Positions 33,243 through 45,099 of a stretch of 64,000 nucleotides of DNA are shown here, one piece after another. Where the stretch lies: contig CM050454.1 of assembly GCA_027563935.2 (NCBI GenBank), positions 74,420,596-74,484,595 on the forward strand, in the 5' to 3' direction. This DNA comes from Costus lasius (lineage: Eukaryota; Streptophyta; Magnoliopsida; Zingiberales; Costaceae). The notes beneath the pieces are model-generated. The model saw nothing but the letters and a program-made list of their open reading frames with translations. It ran no database searches and had not been told where the DNA came from. How positions within the stretch are numbered: the stretch's first letter is position 1; the number at the start of each line of letters is the position of its first letter. The position numbers and the translations under genes were made by a program.

Positions 33243-36200
33243 ATGAGCTTCAATGTGCGATCCCTACTAGAAAGGGAGAAGTTTGCTGGGCCGAACTTCT
33301 CTGATTGGTTCGGACACCTTAAGATCGTTCTTAAGGCAGAGAGGAAACTGTATGTCCTCGAGACGGCGATACCGCCGCAGCCCGCTCCGAACGCCGCCAG
33401 GGCGGTTCGGGAAGCCTATGAAAAGCACGTCAATGATAGCATTGATGTCGCTTGCCTGATGCTAGCGTCTATGACGCCACCGCTGCAGCGTCAGCATGAG
33501 GATATGTCGGCTATAGAGATTATAGCGAACCTCAAGATGCTGTATGCTGCACAGGCGAGGACATAACGCTATAATCTGACGAAGCTCTTCTTTCAGAGCA
33601 AACTGGCTGAAGGGAGCCCAGTGGGAGCTCACGTGCTCAAGATGATTGGGCACAAGGAGGCTCTGGAGAAACTGGGGCATACCATCAACCAGGAGCTTGC
33701 TGTAGATATTATTCTGCAGTCTCTCCCGCCCTCTTTCGATGCGTTCATCATTAACTTTAATATGAACAAAATCGATTGTACGCCGGCAGAGCTGCTGAAT
33801 ATGCTCTTGACTACTGAGGAAACTCTGAAGGGCAAGCCTTCAACCTCTGTCTTAATGGTTCCTTCTAGGAACAAGAAGAAGGGGAAGAAGGGCAAGGCCC
33901 CTGTCAAGAACTACAGTAAGGCACTGAAACAGAAGGTGAAGCGGTCGAAGGACAACAGGTGTTTCCACTGTGGCCAGCTGGGTCACTGGAAAAAGGACTG
34001 TAAAGCGCTCCAAGGAGATAAGAGGGGAAGCATCGCTTCTAGCTCAGGTATTTACGTGACGGAAGTCATGGTTTCATCTTCTTCTATTTCATGGGTGTTG
34101 GACACTGCATGTGGAGTTCACATTTGTTCAAATGTACAGGAACTCAAGAGAAGAAGGCAGGTGGGACAGCATGAAGTAGACCTACGCGTTGGAAACGGGG
34201 CACGGGTTGCTGCTGTTGCTGTAGGAGACTATTTTATTTCTTTACCATCTGGCATTGTATTGGAATTAAACAATTGTTATTTTGTACCGAGTATCACCAA
34301 GAATATTATCTCTATTCCTGCTCTTGTCAGGAAAGGATTTGCCTTTGAATGCAATATTTCAAAGTGTGTTTTATCTCTAGATAATATTGTGTATGCAACT
34401 GGTTCAATTAACAATGGGTTATTCATGTTGGACATGGAAAATTCTATACAAAACATTGATAATAAGAAAGCCAAGTATGCTAATGACAGCACCTTGCTAT
34501 GGCATAGTCGTTTAGGCCATATTAACAAGAAGCGCATTAAGCGGTTGCATGATCATGGACTGCTGGGATCATTCTCCTATGAGGAGATTGATACATGCAA
34601 AGCTTGTTTGATGGGTAAAATGACGAAGTCACCTTTTCCTAACAAAGGTCAAAGGGCTTCAGGTTTACTTGACCTTATACACAGTGATGTGTGTGGGCCA
34701 TTTAGTAAACATGCCAGAGGTGGCTATCAGTACTTCATTACCTTTACTGATGATTTCAGTAGGTATGGATATGTCTATTTAATGAGACATAAGAGTGAAT
34801 CTTTTGACAAGTTCAAAGAGTTCAAGAATGAAGTACAGAATCAGCTAGGCCGAAATATCAAGGCACTTCGTTCTGATCGAGGTGGAGAATACCTAAGTCG
34901 AGAATTTACTGACTATCTGAAAGAGTGTGGGATTATCTCACAGCTCACTCCGCCAGGAACACCGCAATGGAATGGTGTGTCCGAGAGGAGAAATAGAACG
35001 TTACTTGATATGGTTCGTTCTATGATGAGTCAGGCCACTCTTCCATACTCCTTTTGGGGTTTTGCACTGGAAACAGCTGCAAAGGTACTAAACCGAGTGC
35101 CATCCAAGGCAGTTTCTAAGACGCCATATGAGTTATGGTATGGGAAACAGCCTGGCTTGACATTTATCAGGATCTGGGGTTGCGAGGCTTATGTCAAAAA
35201 GCTCGCCTCTGGGAAACTGGAGAGCAGATCTGAGAAATGTATCTTTGTCGGTTACCCTAAGGAAACTAAGGGTTATTATTTCTACGATCCCAAAGAGAAC
35301 AAGGTATTTGTTGCTCGGACTGCCATATTTCTTGAGAAGGAATTTCTTCTGCAAGAGGCCAGTGGGAGAGAAATAAAACTGGATGAGAATCCAGATGAAG
35401 GACAAAGTAGTCAAGCACAGTTGGATGAGCCTGAGCCGGTAGATCAGGTTATTGAACAACCTGAGGCTCAGATATCACGGGAACCGCGAAGATCGGGAAG
35501 GATCCGTCGACAGCCTGAGCGCTATGACGGAGTCTACATCATTGATAATGATGAACCCCTTACTTATGCGGATGCGGTCAGTGGACCGGAGTCAGCTAGA
35601 TGGCTTGATGCTATGCGAGCCGAGATGGACTCCATGTCAGATAACCAAGTCTGGGATTTGGTTGATCCACCTCCGGGAGTAATCCCAATAGGCTGTAAAT
35701 GGATCTTCAAGAAGAAGATTGACATGGATGGTAACGTAGTTACCTATAAAGGCAGGCTAGTTGCGAAAGGTTTCAAACAAATCTACGGGATAGATTATGA
35801 TGAAACTTTCTCACCTGTAGCCATGTTTAAGTCTATTCGGATTCTTTTCGCAATAGCTGCATATTACGATTATGAGATCTGGCAGATGGATGTGAAAACA
35901 GCTTTCCTTAATGGAAATCTGGATGAGGATGTGTATATGACACAACCGGAAGGTTTCACTGATCCATCAGATCGTCATAAAATATGCAAGTTAAAGAAGT
36001 CCATTTATGGACTGAAACAAGCATCTAGAAGCTGGAACATTCGTTTTGATGAATCAATCTCTGAGTTTGGTTTCATCAAGAACGAAGATGACCCGTGTGT
36101 TTATAAGAGGTTTAGTGGGAGCGTAATTACATTCCTAATCCTCTACGTCGATGATATCTTAATCATTGGAAATGATATTCCTGAACTGCATGCTGTTAAA

Positions 36201-37127
36201 GCATGGTTAGGAAAATGTTTCCAGATGAAAGATTTAGGAGAAGCAGCCTATGTGTTAGGTGTGAAGATCTACCGGGATAGATCCAAGAGGCTTCTCGGGC
36301 TGTGCCAGAGTACTTACATCGATAAAGTCCTGGAGAGATTCCATTTAGAGAATTCTAAACGTGGATATCTTCCAGTCAGACATGGTCTGAATCTTTCGAA
36401 GAGTTAGTGTCCACAAACACGGACTAAGAAAGATGAAATGGACAATACGCCTTATGCTTCGGCTATTGGGTCCATTATGTATGCGATGTTGTGTACTCGC
36501 CCAGACGTCGCTTACGGGTTAAGCGTGACCAGTCGATTCCAAAGTAATCCAGGTTTGGCGCACTGGATTGCAGTCAAGAACATTATAAAATATCTGCGGA
36601 GGACCAAAGATATGTTCTTGATATATGGTGGTCAGGAAGAACTCAGTATTGAAGGATATACTGACGCTTCATTCCAGTCGGACCAGGATGATTTCCGATC
36701 GCAATCAGGCTATGTTTTTAGCTTGAATGGTGGAGCAGTGGTGTGGAAGAGTTTCAAACAGTCAACTGTTGCTGATTCCACAACAGAAGCCGAGTATGTT
36801 GCAGCCTCGGAAGCATCCAAGGAGGCAGTGTGGATTCGTAAGTTCGTGAGAGAACTTGGTGTCGTTCCTTCGAGTGCAGATCCTTTGGTTATCTTCTGTG
36901 ATAACACTGGAGCAATTGCACAAGCAAAGGAACCACGGTCGCACCAGAAGTCCAAGCACATACAGAGACGGTTTCACTTGATCCGGGAGATCATTGATCG
37001 AGGCGAGATCAAGATTTGCAAGGTTCATACAGATGACAATCTGGCAGACCCGCTTACCAAGCCTCTGGCGCAGCAGAAGCATGAGAAGCACTGTAATAAT
37101 ATGGGTTTGAGATTTCTCAACCATTAG
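33243..37127 (+). pseudogene. Copia B gag-pol polyprotein with two nonsense codons
   Basis: One frame runs from ATG 33243 to TAG 37125-37127, about 1,294 codons. It is broken by TAA at 33565-33567 (gag, where the other copies have Glu) and TAG at 36406-36408 (between RT and RNase H, where copy C has Gln). Gag, CCHC knuckle, protease 'LDTAC', integrase triad, RT with YVDD and RNase H ('YTDAS', 'TTEAEY', 'FCDNTGA') are otherwise complete. No frameshift is seen. As the LTRs are nearly identical, the stops are probably recent, or the RNA was mobilised by proteins of another copy (inference). Confidence 0.95.
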
Positions 37128-37130
37128 ATT

Positions 37131-37147
37131 AAGTGCAAGTGGGAGAT
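37131..37147 (+). promoter_or_regulatory. Copia B polypurine tract
   Basis: AAGTGCAAGTGGGAGAT directly precedes the 3' LTR, as in copy C. Confidence 0.85.
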
Positions 37148-38872
37148 TGTTGGGGTATGCCCTTAAGGCTAATGTTTGAGGCCTTGGGATTGTAAAAGTA
37201 TCATGTAATAAACTCTTATGTTTATAAAAGGCATGGTTATTATTCAGGTTGTTACCTTGTCTGCTGTAATAAGTGTACTTCTGAATAATGTCTCAAAGCT
37301 GTTCAGCTAGGCTGACAGGCTATAAGTCCTTAGTCGAGATATCTTGGTGAACATGAGACAGCCTTGATATGGTTAAGACTAATATGTGTTCTAATCTTAT
37401 AGGATGCTTCGAGCATGGAATAAGATGTAGACTCATGGGTACATTGGATGTACTGGACAGACCCTTTTAGGATATTCAATTGTTTGTCACAATGTGAATA
37501 ATCCTTGATAGCAGCAAGTGGCACATTTCCTTTGACTTGAGATCACTTGTGTTTCTAAATGATGATTGTCATTGTTTTGAGGTAGTTCAATATCATTTGA
37601 AACATAATGATTATAGACTATCTTGGATGGTGAGCTTGAGTCAGGTTAGGGCACTAGTGATAGATAAAGGATTGCCGTCTCCTTGTTTAAGGAGTGTGAT
37701 GTTCTAAAGGGCCCCCCCTTATATGAGATGATTGAGAAAGTGTATGGCCATACCCAGATGACTATGTTCATCTGATCTAATCATGCTCATCGTATTGGAG
37801 TTACAGGCTTGACATGCTTGTCCAATAAGAACATCCAGTGGCAAAGGAAACATGCATGCCTTGTGAGTTTGATTCACACTTGTGCCATGGTTTGGGTGTA
37901 GTCTTGGAAGACTATTTCCTTTATATCGGGAGACAGTGATGTGTTGCTAGATACCCCTCACTGATCGTGATAACGTAAGTTATCGTTACCGACATTTAAA
38001 GGAAACCCTCAGGGTCGCACAAATTGATGATATGGCTTTCTTGAGTCAGATCGTGTGGACTGAATTGTTTTGGTTCAGTTTAAAGGAGTTTAAACTCTGA
38101 TTGTATGTGAGATCTAGCCTGATCATGTTTGATTGATTAGGGATTGAGATCGGTAAGCTTCGATCGAGAGTAGTGATGCTAGATCGGTGAGATCAAAGGC
38201 ATCAAGGGATGTACGGTTAGATCTCGAACCTTCATGGTTCAGATGAGATTTAGACCATTGCTTGGCTTGGTTCAATTTAGTCTTTAAACCGAATTCAATT
38301 GGACCGAATTCAATTGAACCGGTTCACATATGTGAACGCATGGTTCAATCGAATTGGCGTTTTGTTTTGGTTCATTAGACATGAACGTTTGAAGTGATGA
38401 CTTACCATTTTGGGAATGGAGGTTTCGGAAATGGTTCTTCAACGCCTCACTTGGATGAAAAAAAAAACGCTTGTCTCTTCTCAACGATTGCTTCTTGCTT
38501 TCGGTGTGGTGAGTTTGGACGAGGACAAGGAAGAGTTCATCCACGCCAAGTTCATCCTTCATCTCCTTCACGCGACAAGTGCACTTGAAGTCCTTGCTAG
38601 CACAAGGAGCAACAAGAAGAAAGGCCACTTCTCATCTTGTGTGCGCATCTTGTGGAGGAGACCCCTATTCGATCTCTTCTTCCAAGCCGACCTCCAACTC
38701 TATGGCTATGGTATAGATCTAAACTCATTCAAGTTGATCATATGCTCATGCTAAGATCGTTGAAAACACATGCTTCCGCTTGCAATTTTATGCGCCACCC
38801 CCTTAGTGTTTTCGCCCCCCTCTTGAAAGGGATTGCATCAGGTTTGCGCTCCCCCTTGAAGGGGACCATACA
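37148..38872 (+). repeat. 3' LTR of Copia B (1,725 bp)
   Basis: Partner of 29733-31458, ending GGGACCATACA before the GAAAG duplication at 38873-38877. No gene. Confidence 0.95.
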
Positions 38873-39150
38873 GAAAGTTTCCTTGGAGGAAACTTGTTGG
38901 CGTGAAGTTCCTTCATCTTCTTCTTGGACGAAAGTTTCCTTGGAGGAAACTTGTTGGCGAGAAGAGCAATGGAGAGCGCCACCATCTCTTCTTCCTTGTT
39001 AGCCGAGAGTTTCCTTGGAGGAAACTTGTTGGCGTGAAGAGCAAAGGAAGGAGCGCCAACACCCTTTTCCTTCTCCTCTTTGGCCGAGAGTTTTCTTGGA
39101 GGAAACTTGTAGGCATGAAGAGCAAAGGAGGGAGAGGAAGGAGATTCCAA
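38873..39150 (+). repeat. Tandem hairpin repeat in LTR D2, 4 units
   Basis: Units start near 38873, 38930, 39005 and 39086 (58-81 bp apart). Each carries GTTTCCTTGGAGGAAAC (or one-base variants), a 6-bp stem with a 5-base loop, followed by TTGTTGGCGTGAAGAGCAA-like sequence. The repeat is open on both strands but has no protein signature. Copia B inserted in the first unit; a related 'GGCCGAAAG' precedes it at 29724. Confidence 0.85.
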
Positions 39151-39423
39151 GAGGTGATCTTCTCTTCCCGAGGCTAGCACTGAGTGTGGAAGGGAGCAAC
39201 GTTTAGACGGTCGACGCGTGGATACTTGTAGAGGGTGAACACTTGGGCGCCTTCAACATGGCTTCAACGACTCTACAAGCAAAAGAGGTATATCTCTAAC
39301 ACATCCTTGTGTCTTCTCTATCGCATGGATCCTTGGGAAGGGAATATGTTTCGGATATAATGCTCTTTCCGCTGCGTCCTGGGACTGCAAAGTTTTAAAA
39401 ATTATACTCGGTATTCCCCAACA

Positions 39424-39707
39424 GACCTCACGATCCGCAAACCCCATTCGTGCTATACTTAAAATTGCTCTAGAGGTTAGTGAGTGAATTTTAGTAATTT
39501 TGGGTGCCGTTGGATTTCTTTCGCATTAGTATTGCCTCGAAACGAATTCGCGCCGATTTTCCGTGTTTCTTGCTATACACTCCGAGTGATTTGACTTCCC
39601 TCGTCTCAAGACCCTCTCACGATTTCTATGCATTGTGTAAACACCGTAGAGTACGGCACTAAGGACCAACCGTGCTGTAGTCCCTACATCATTTTTGGTA
39701 TCAGAGG
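39424..39707 (+). repeat. Gypsy LTR 3' fragment and primer-binding site
   Basis: 39424-39688 ends CCCTACA and is followed seven bases later by TGGTATCAGAGG (39696-39707). This is the tail of a 5' LTR truncated by D2. The gag that follows identifies it as Gypsy. The left part of the LTR is absent. Confidence 0.65.
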
Positions 39708-39822
39708 ATGTTGCACGTTCGAGTCTTATCGTTCGCACGGTCTGACCATTGCATCGCATATTTCAGCACCATTTCCACGTTTTCTGCATACTTCACATAG
39801 TTATTCTCAGCCTTGTTTGTGC

Positions 39823-40332
39823 ATGGTGACCACCAGGTCGCAAGTTATGTCGTCCCAATTCCCGGAAACTATCCCAGAAACCCAAGTATCGGTCCCACCC
39901 TGGGAAGGGAGTCAAACCCATTTAGAATCTTTGGCTGCGCTTGAAGTGCGTGTAGACGCCAAGCTGGATGCGCTATCCGCGTGCTTGGAATCCCACGAAA
40001 GGAATACAAGTGCGATGTTTTAGCAAATCATAGCTGGGATCCATGTCCTCACAAGTCGCCCTGAGCCATCGGAGCATAGACGCTCCACCCCGGTTAACCC
40101 ACCTCCGTCCGCAAACCCAGCCCCATCGACTAGAGAGTTGCCTCCGATTACTATGCCCCTGCAGCCGCGAGTCTTCGAGGATGAGTCTGGTCACCCGCGA
40201 CCTCATGAGGTCCAGGGGGACCACGGTTATGGGGACGAACCCCTGGATGAGGATGACATGTGGGCCGCACAAGGTGATGGGAGTAGAGACCACCGGCCAC
40301 GAAGGTACAAATGGAGTCTACGATTACCATAG
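39823..40332 (+). pseudogene. Gypsy gag N-terminal fragment
   Basis: ATG at 39823 gives 'MVTTRSQVMSSQ', a usual opening for plant Gypsy gag. A helical segment ('SLAALEVRVDAKLDALSACL') follows. A TAG at 40021-40023 breaks the frame; after it the frame continues, acidic and Pro-rich ('DEPLDEDDMWAAQ'), to TAG 40330-40332. No domain is certain in this part. It probably belonged with the gag core at 42351-42700, since both sides of the ~2 kb noncoding stretch are gag-like and on the same strand. It is a dead remnant. Confidence 0.6.
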
Positions 40333-42350
40333 TCGAAGACTCGGAAGCTCTCAAATAAGCTAGCAAGCTCGCTCAAATAAGCTAGCTCAATAAATGGAAA
40401 ATGACTATTTCAATCACTCAATGATCTCAAGTCGCTCAAGCTCACAACGTTCAATGGAGTTGCCTCATCAAACCAGAACTTGCAAATGCTGCACCAAGCC
40501 ATGAAGCATGCTATAATGTTCGGCCCAAATAAAGATCTCTTCAACCCAAGTCCAAGCCCATCTTCAACGCCGCTTTACCTTGTAACGTTCACATGCAGCC
40601 AGCAAAGAAGGCAATAGCCAATTTCATCAAGCGCATGCCAAGGCTATCTTCTTCGCCCCACAAAGGAAATCTTCCACGTCCCTAGCAGCTTCTCACAAAG
40701 AAACTTCAATGTCTCTCTCTGCCAATCGAAGATGGAAACAACAACATTCGTTCAAGCCACAAAAGGAAACTGCAACGTTCGCTTGGAAAGCTTCTCCTAT
40801 ATGTATCAAAGTTTCAACCTTGTAAACACAGAATTCGTTGAATGGAAATGGTTTTTCGTCCTCAATCGGATGTCTCCGATCTTCTTCTCCTCTGAGGCGC
40901 TTGTGTCACCTATCCTTCCCCTCACCTCCTTCTAGGGCTGAGTCCCTCCCTCTTCCCTTCTTCTCTACAAGCTTCTTCCTCACGAAACCAAATCAAACAA
41001 CCACGTATTCCCAGTTTCTAGAATTTCCAGAAACTCATCACCTCGCCGCCGACCATCCACCGGCCGGATCTCTACAAGACTTCGGCCACCATCGTCCCTA
41101 CCCCTAAGCAACCTCCAGCCGCCGGCATCTGTCCATTCGCCACCTCGATCACCGGAATCGAAACTTCCTTTCGATCCCCTGTTCTCGCCCTGATTCCGCC
41201 CTACTCCCCCCTTTCAGCGCCGTTCGACTCCGACCAGCCACCGTCCGCCTCCAAACTCCGGCCACCACTTCGCCATAGTCAGAGGGACCTCCCATCGTAA
41301 CAGGTCCGGCGATCGTCGGCCACCGGACGAACGCCGACCAACTCCGCTCGGCGCTCGTGTTTCCCCCTGTTTCGCCAGATTCCGCCCTAGATCTGCTCCT
41401 CATCATGGTTCTCCTCCGGCCAGCCACCGCCTATCTCCAAACTCCGGCCAACTCTTCTCCATGAACATACGGACCCCCAGTCATAACAGGTCCGGCGGTC
41501 GTACACTACCGGACGAACGCCGACGACTTCCGCCCCTTACGCCATTTCCCCTGTTTCCCAAAATTTCCCGTGTCTACTGTTTCATGTTCTGCTAATTCTA
41601 ATCTGAATAAGCTTCTTCTTGCAGGTATCTTAAGCAATCAGCGCAACAAAATTCCAGAACTTTGGAACGAATAGAAAGACCAAATCTTGTTCTATCATAT
41701 GGACCAGTTGGACTGAATCCAGATTCTTCAGATCAACCAAGGATACCTAGCAACTTTTCATATTTGAATAACTCCTGCAATTGTTCTGAAAACTAATCTG
41801 ATTAGCCTTGTTCTTGCAGGTATTCAACGTGTTTAGAGTTGATAGAACCTCTTATCTCTGACACGAGCATGAAGAACAGGTTTCACTCTACAGATCTGAT
41901 AACTTGGTTCCACTAAAAGAATCACCAGATCAACTTGGGAAGCATTGCAAAAGTCAAGACTGATAAGATTCTGCACTGCTTTATATTGAATAATCTGACT
42001 TGCTATATTGTTGCAAAAGTTATAAATTGTTGACAACTCTTCATCATCTATTTTTTATGTCATTCAAAAGAACTAGTGTTGTTCTAGAACTTGGTTTAAT
42101 TGGTTCAATTTTTGGATCACTGGATCCTCCTACAACATATAGTAACTTTTCTTAAATAATAATTTTCTGTAGCACTAAATTTTGGGTTGTTTGTGAAATT
42201 TGATATTTTCTAAAAATTCAAAAAAAAATAAATAATTGAGTTTTGCATCACTAGTTTTACTACACGCTTCCCCCCTACATCAGGCCCCAACCCAATGGTC
42301 GCTTTGGGCACACTTGGGCTGGGCAAAGGGGCCCAATCTGACATCATGTA
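40333..42350 (+). other. ~2 kb noncoding insertion splitting a Gypsy gag, class unknown
   Basis: It begins near a 22-bp direct repeat (CTCAAATAAGCTAGC twice, about 40354-40392). It then has a C-rich, Pro/Ser-like stretch (41030-41600) with a ~186-bp tandem duplication (CCAAACTCCGGCCA at 41251 and 41437), and an AT-rich end with TTCTTGCAGGTAT twice (about 41618 and 41811). It ends near TCTGACATCA. I found no target duplication, PBS or coding domain. It may be an LTR of another Gypsy family, but that is a guess. Confidence 0.4.
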
Positions 42351-42700
42351 GAGCGCCCTCGCTTGAATGACGACTTCCACCGCTACATTCAGAACACCCC
42401 CACACCCTTTGCGGGTGGTCTCGACCTGTCACAATTCCTCGACTGGGTCGCGTCTGTTGACTCTTACTTCGACCTTAGTAACTGTCATCCAGATTTGCGT
42501 GTTAGGTATGTGCGCACCTTGCTCGAAGGCCCTGCGTGTTTGCATTGGGCCAACATGGAGCGCCAAAATGCACAGCAAGCCCTTCCTCCCATCACCACTT
42601 GGGAAGAAATAAGGTATTGCATCCGCGAGCGATACGTACCCCCCTCCTACAGGCAGCGACTCCTTGACCAGTATAGTAACCTACACGAAGGAAGGGGTTG
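42351..42700 (+). pseudogene. Gypsy gag core fragment (Retrotrans_gag)
   Basis: The frame reads 'RPRLNDDFHRYIQ', then 'FLDWVASVDSYFD', 'VRYVRTLLEGPACLHWANM' and 'YCIRERYVPPSYRQRLLDQY'. This is the order and spacing of the Retrotrans_gag domain in plant Gypsy elements. Upstream of 42342 the frame is closed, consistent with an insertion boundary. After about 42700 the match is lost and the frame runs on through unrelated sequence into LTR D3, ending at 42906-42908. No zinc knuckle, protease or pol remains. Confidence 0.7.
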
Positions 42701-42853
42701 CGCTCACATGGTGAAGATGACATCTTCTTCTTCAAGGATCGCAAGAGAAGGCTTGCAGTCTTCTTCCTTCCCTAATGGTGAATCCCTAAAGGGGATTGGT
42801 GCATGTGGAATGGGAACTTCTTACCATAGGCGCAACTTCTATGAAGTTGGCAC
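42701..42853 (+). other. Unassigned sequence before LTR D3
   Basis: 153 bp rich in CTTCTTC and GAAGG, with no gene. 'CACATGGTGAAG' resembles 'CATATGGTGAAG' just after D3 (63947 on), which may mark a common source. Confidence 0.4.
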
Positions 42854-43414
42854 TATTGGTGTATATGCCCTTAGGACGAGATGTTGGTCTATTCTATGTA
42901 CTATTTGACATTGATATTATATATATATCAATATGGCATTGTCATTATTATATTTTGTTTACATATGTGATTGTGTACTTACATAATAATATCCCTGGAG
43001 ACAGATTATGTCTATGCTCGAACTCTTTCCCCAGTCAAGTACCTGAGTTGATATAGGGATAGCTCTCGTACATGTGAGACTAGTATATGGTCTAGTTAGG
43101 CACAAGGTGCTAACATAGACATATGGGTATATCAGTGGAAGATATACTAGATCAACCCGATGTGAGGCTCTAACTTGGTGTCATAAGTTAACCTCACAAG
43201 TGATAGGAGATGCATTGATCATTTAACTTGAGGTCATTTACTCTTCCATATGGTTAGAGACATACTTTGATACAACCTAACACCTCACCGTAGTTGGGAG
43301 ATCATAACGGTTGTCATTGAGTATTTCATGACCCATATGAGAAGATCAGTGGACAGATATAGGATTTTCCCCTTCCTATGGGAAGCTTGATATCTATGGG
43401 GCCCCCCATGGTTC

Positions 43415-45099
43415 TGTTGGGGTATGCCCTTAAGGCTAATGTTTGAGGCCTTGGGATTGTATCAGTATCATGTATAAACTTTATGTTTATAAAGGCAATG
43501 GTTGTTATTCAGGTTGTTACATTATCTGCTGCAATATGTATACTTCTGAATAATGTCTCAATGCTGTTCAGCTTGGCTGACATGCAGTATTGTCCTTAGT
43601 CGAGATATCTTGGTGAACATGAGACAGCCTTGATATGATTGAGACTAATATGTGTTCTAATCTTATAGGATGCTTTGAGCATGGAATAAGATGTAGACTC
43701 ATGGGTACATTGGATGTACTGGACAGACCCTACATAGGATGTTCAATTGCTTGTCACAATATGAATAATCCTTATATGCAAACAAGTGGCATATTTCCTC
43801 TGACTTGAGATCACTTGTGTTTCTAAATGATGATTGGCATTGTTTTGAGGTAGTTCAATATCATTTGCAACATAATGGTTATAGTCTATCTTGGATAATG
43901 AGCATGAGTCATGTTAGGGCACTAGTGATAGATATAGGATTGCCGTCTCCTAGTTTGGAGTGTGATGTTCTAATGGGGCCCCCCTGGATGAGATGATTGA
44001 GAAAGTGTATGGCCATACCCAGATGACTATGTTCATCTGATCTAATCATTCTCATCATATTGGATTTACAGGCTTGACACACTTGTCCAATAAGAACATC
44101 CAGTGGCAAAGGAAACATATATGTCAAGTGACTTGGGTTCACACTTGTGCTGTGGTTTGGGTGTAGTCTTGGAAGACTCTTTCCTTTATATCGGGAGACA
44201 GTGATGTGTTGCTAGATACCGCTCACTGATCGTGATAACATAAGTTATCATTACCGACATTTAAAGGAAACCCTTAGGGTCGCACAATTTGATGATATGG
44301 CTTACTTATGTCAGATCGTGTGGACTGAATTGTTTTGGTTCAGTTTAAAGGGATTTAAACTCTGATTGTAAGTGAGATCTGGTCTGATCATGTTTGATTG
44401 ATTAGGGCTTGAGATCGGTAAGCTTCGATCGAGAGAGTTGATGCTAGATCGGTGAGATCAAGAGCATCAAGAGATGAACGGTTAGATCTTGAACCTTTAG
44501 GTTTAATGAGTTATACCAAAGGCTTGGGTTAATTGGTCTTTGAACCAAACCAACTTGAACCGGTTCACATGTGTGACCGCATGGTTCAAAGAGTGAAGAA
44601 TGAGCGTTCGGTTCTCTTGGAGTGAACGCATAACGCATGAACGCATTGAGCTTGCTATTTTTGGAAGTTCCAAAATAGAAACATCTCAACGTTCATGGCT
44701 TCATTCTCCACTCTCGCTCGCCTCTTCCAAGTCGCCGCTTGCTCTCTCGTGGGGTAAAGAAAAAGGTAGACGCCAAGAAGAGTTCGACCAAGCCAAGAGA
44801 GATCATCTCAATCCCCTTCACGCGACTAGGACTCTTGGAGATCCTTGCTAGCACAAGGAGAAACAAGAAGGAGCTATCTCTCATCTTGTGTGCGGTGCCT
44901 TTGGAGAAGAAGCACTCGCATCTTTGCTTCCAAGTCGCCATCCTTGCAATGGCTATGGTATGAATCCTTTTCATCTATGCAATCTTTGAATAAGTTAATC
45001 TTATGTTCATACAAACGATCTATGAAACCCTAGCTTCCTTTGGGAAATTTTGATATGCGCCCCCCTTTGGGTTTCGCCCCCTTTGAAAAGGGACTTACA
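43415..45099 (+). repeat. 5' LTR of Copia E (1,685 bp)
   Basis: TG...CA, ending AAAAGGGACTTACA. The structured box is at about 44189-44240 (stem GATAAC, loop ATAA). The U5 end has CCCTTTGAAAAGGG. No gene. Confidence 0.95.

Larger units (their letters stand above)
29733..38872 (+). mobile_element. Ty1/Copia retrotransposon 'B', full length (~9.1 kb), nested in LTR D2
   Basis: LTRs at 29733-31458 and 37148-38872 differ by about five substitutions and one A in a poly-A run. GAAAG flanks both sides (29728-29732; 38873-38877). PBS, leader, gag-pol and polypurine tract are all in order. The polyprotein is complete in one frame except for two nonsense codons. The LTRs end GGGACCCTACA and GGGACCATACA, a different tail from element C, so B is a separate subfamily of the same family. 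Confidence 0.96.
27966..39423 (+). repeat. Diverged Copia-type LTR 'D2', split by Copia B
   Basis: It starts TGTTGGTGTATATGCCCT and ends TATTCCCCAACA. The pieces 27966-29732 and 38873-39423 flank element B, about 2.3 kb in all. It shares blocks with Copia LTRs (TTTATAAAGGCATGGT; GTGATGTGTTGCTAGATA) and more with D3, so it is probably a related Copia family. Flanks are TCCCT and GACCT, no duplication, and they belong to different elements, so this is not a simple solo LTR. No PBS follows its end. Confidence 0.75.

Noticed and set aside
38902..39177. Repeated-peptide open frames on both strands at the D2 array
   Set aside because: Products of the tandem hairpin repeat with no conserved start and no similarity to known proteins.
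27966..39423. D2 as a plain solo LTR with its own insertion site
   Set aside because: Flanking 5-mers do not match and the two flanks belong to different elements.
41149..41427. 92-codon Arg-rich minus-strand frame in the C-rich segment
   Set aside because: Explained by base composition and the local duplication; no recognisable domain.
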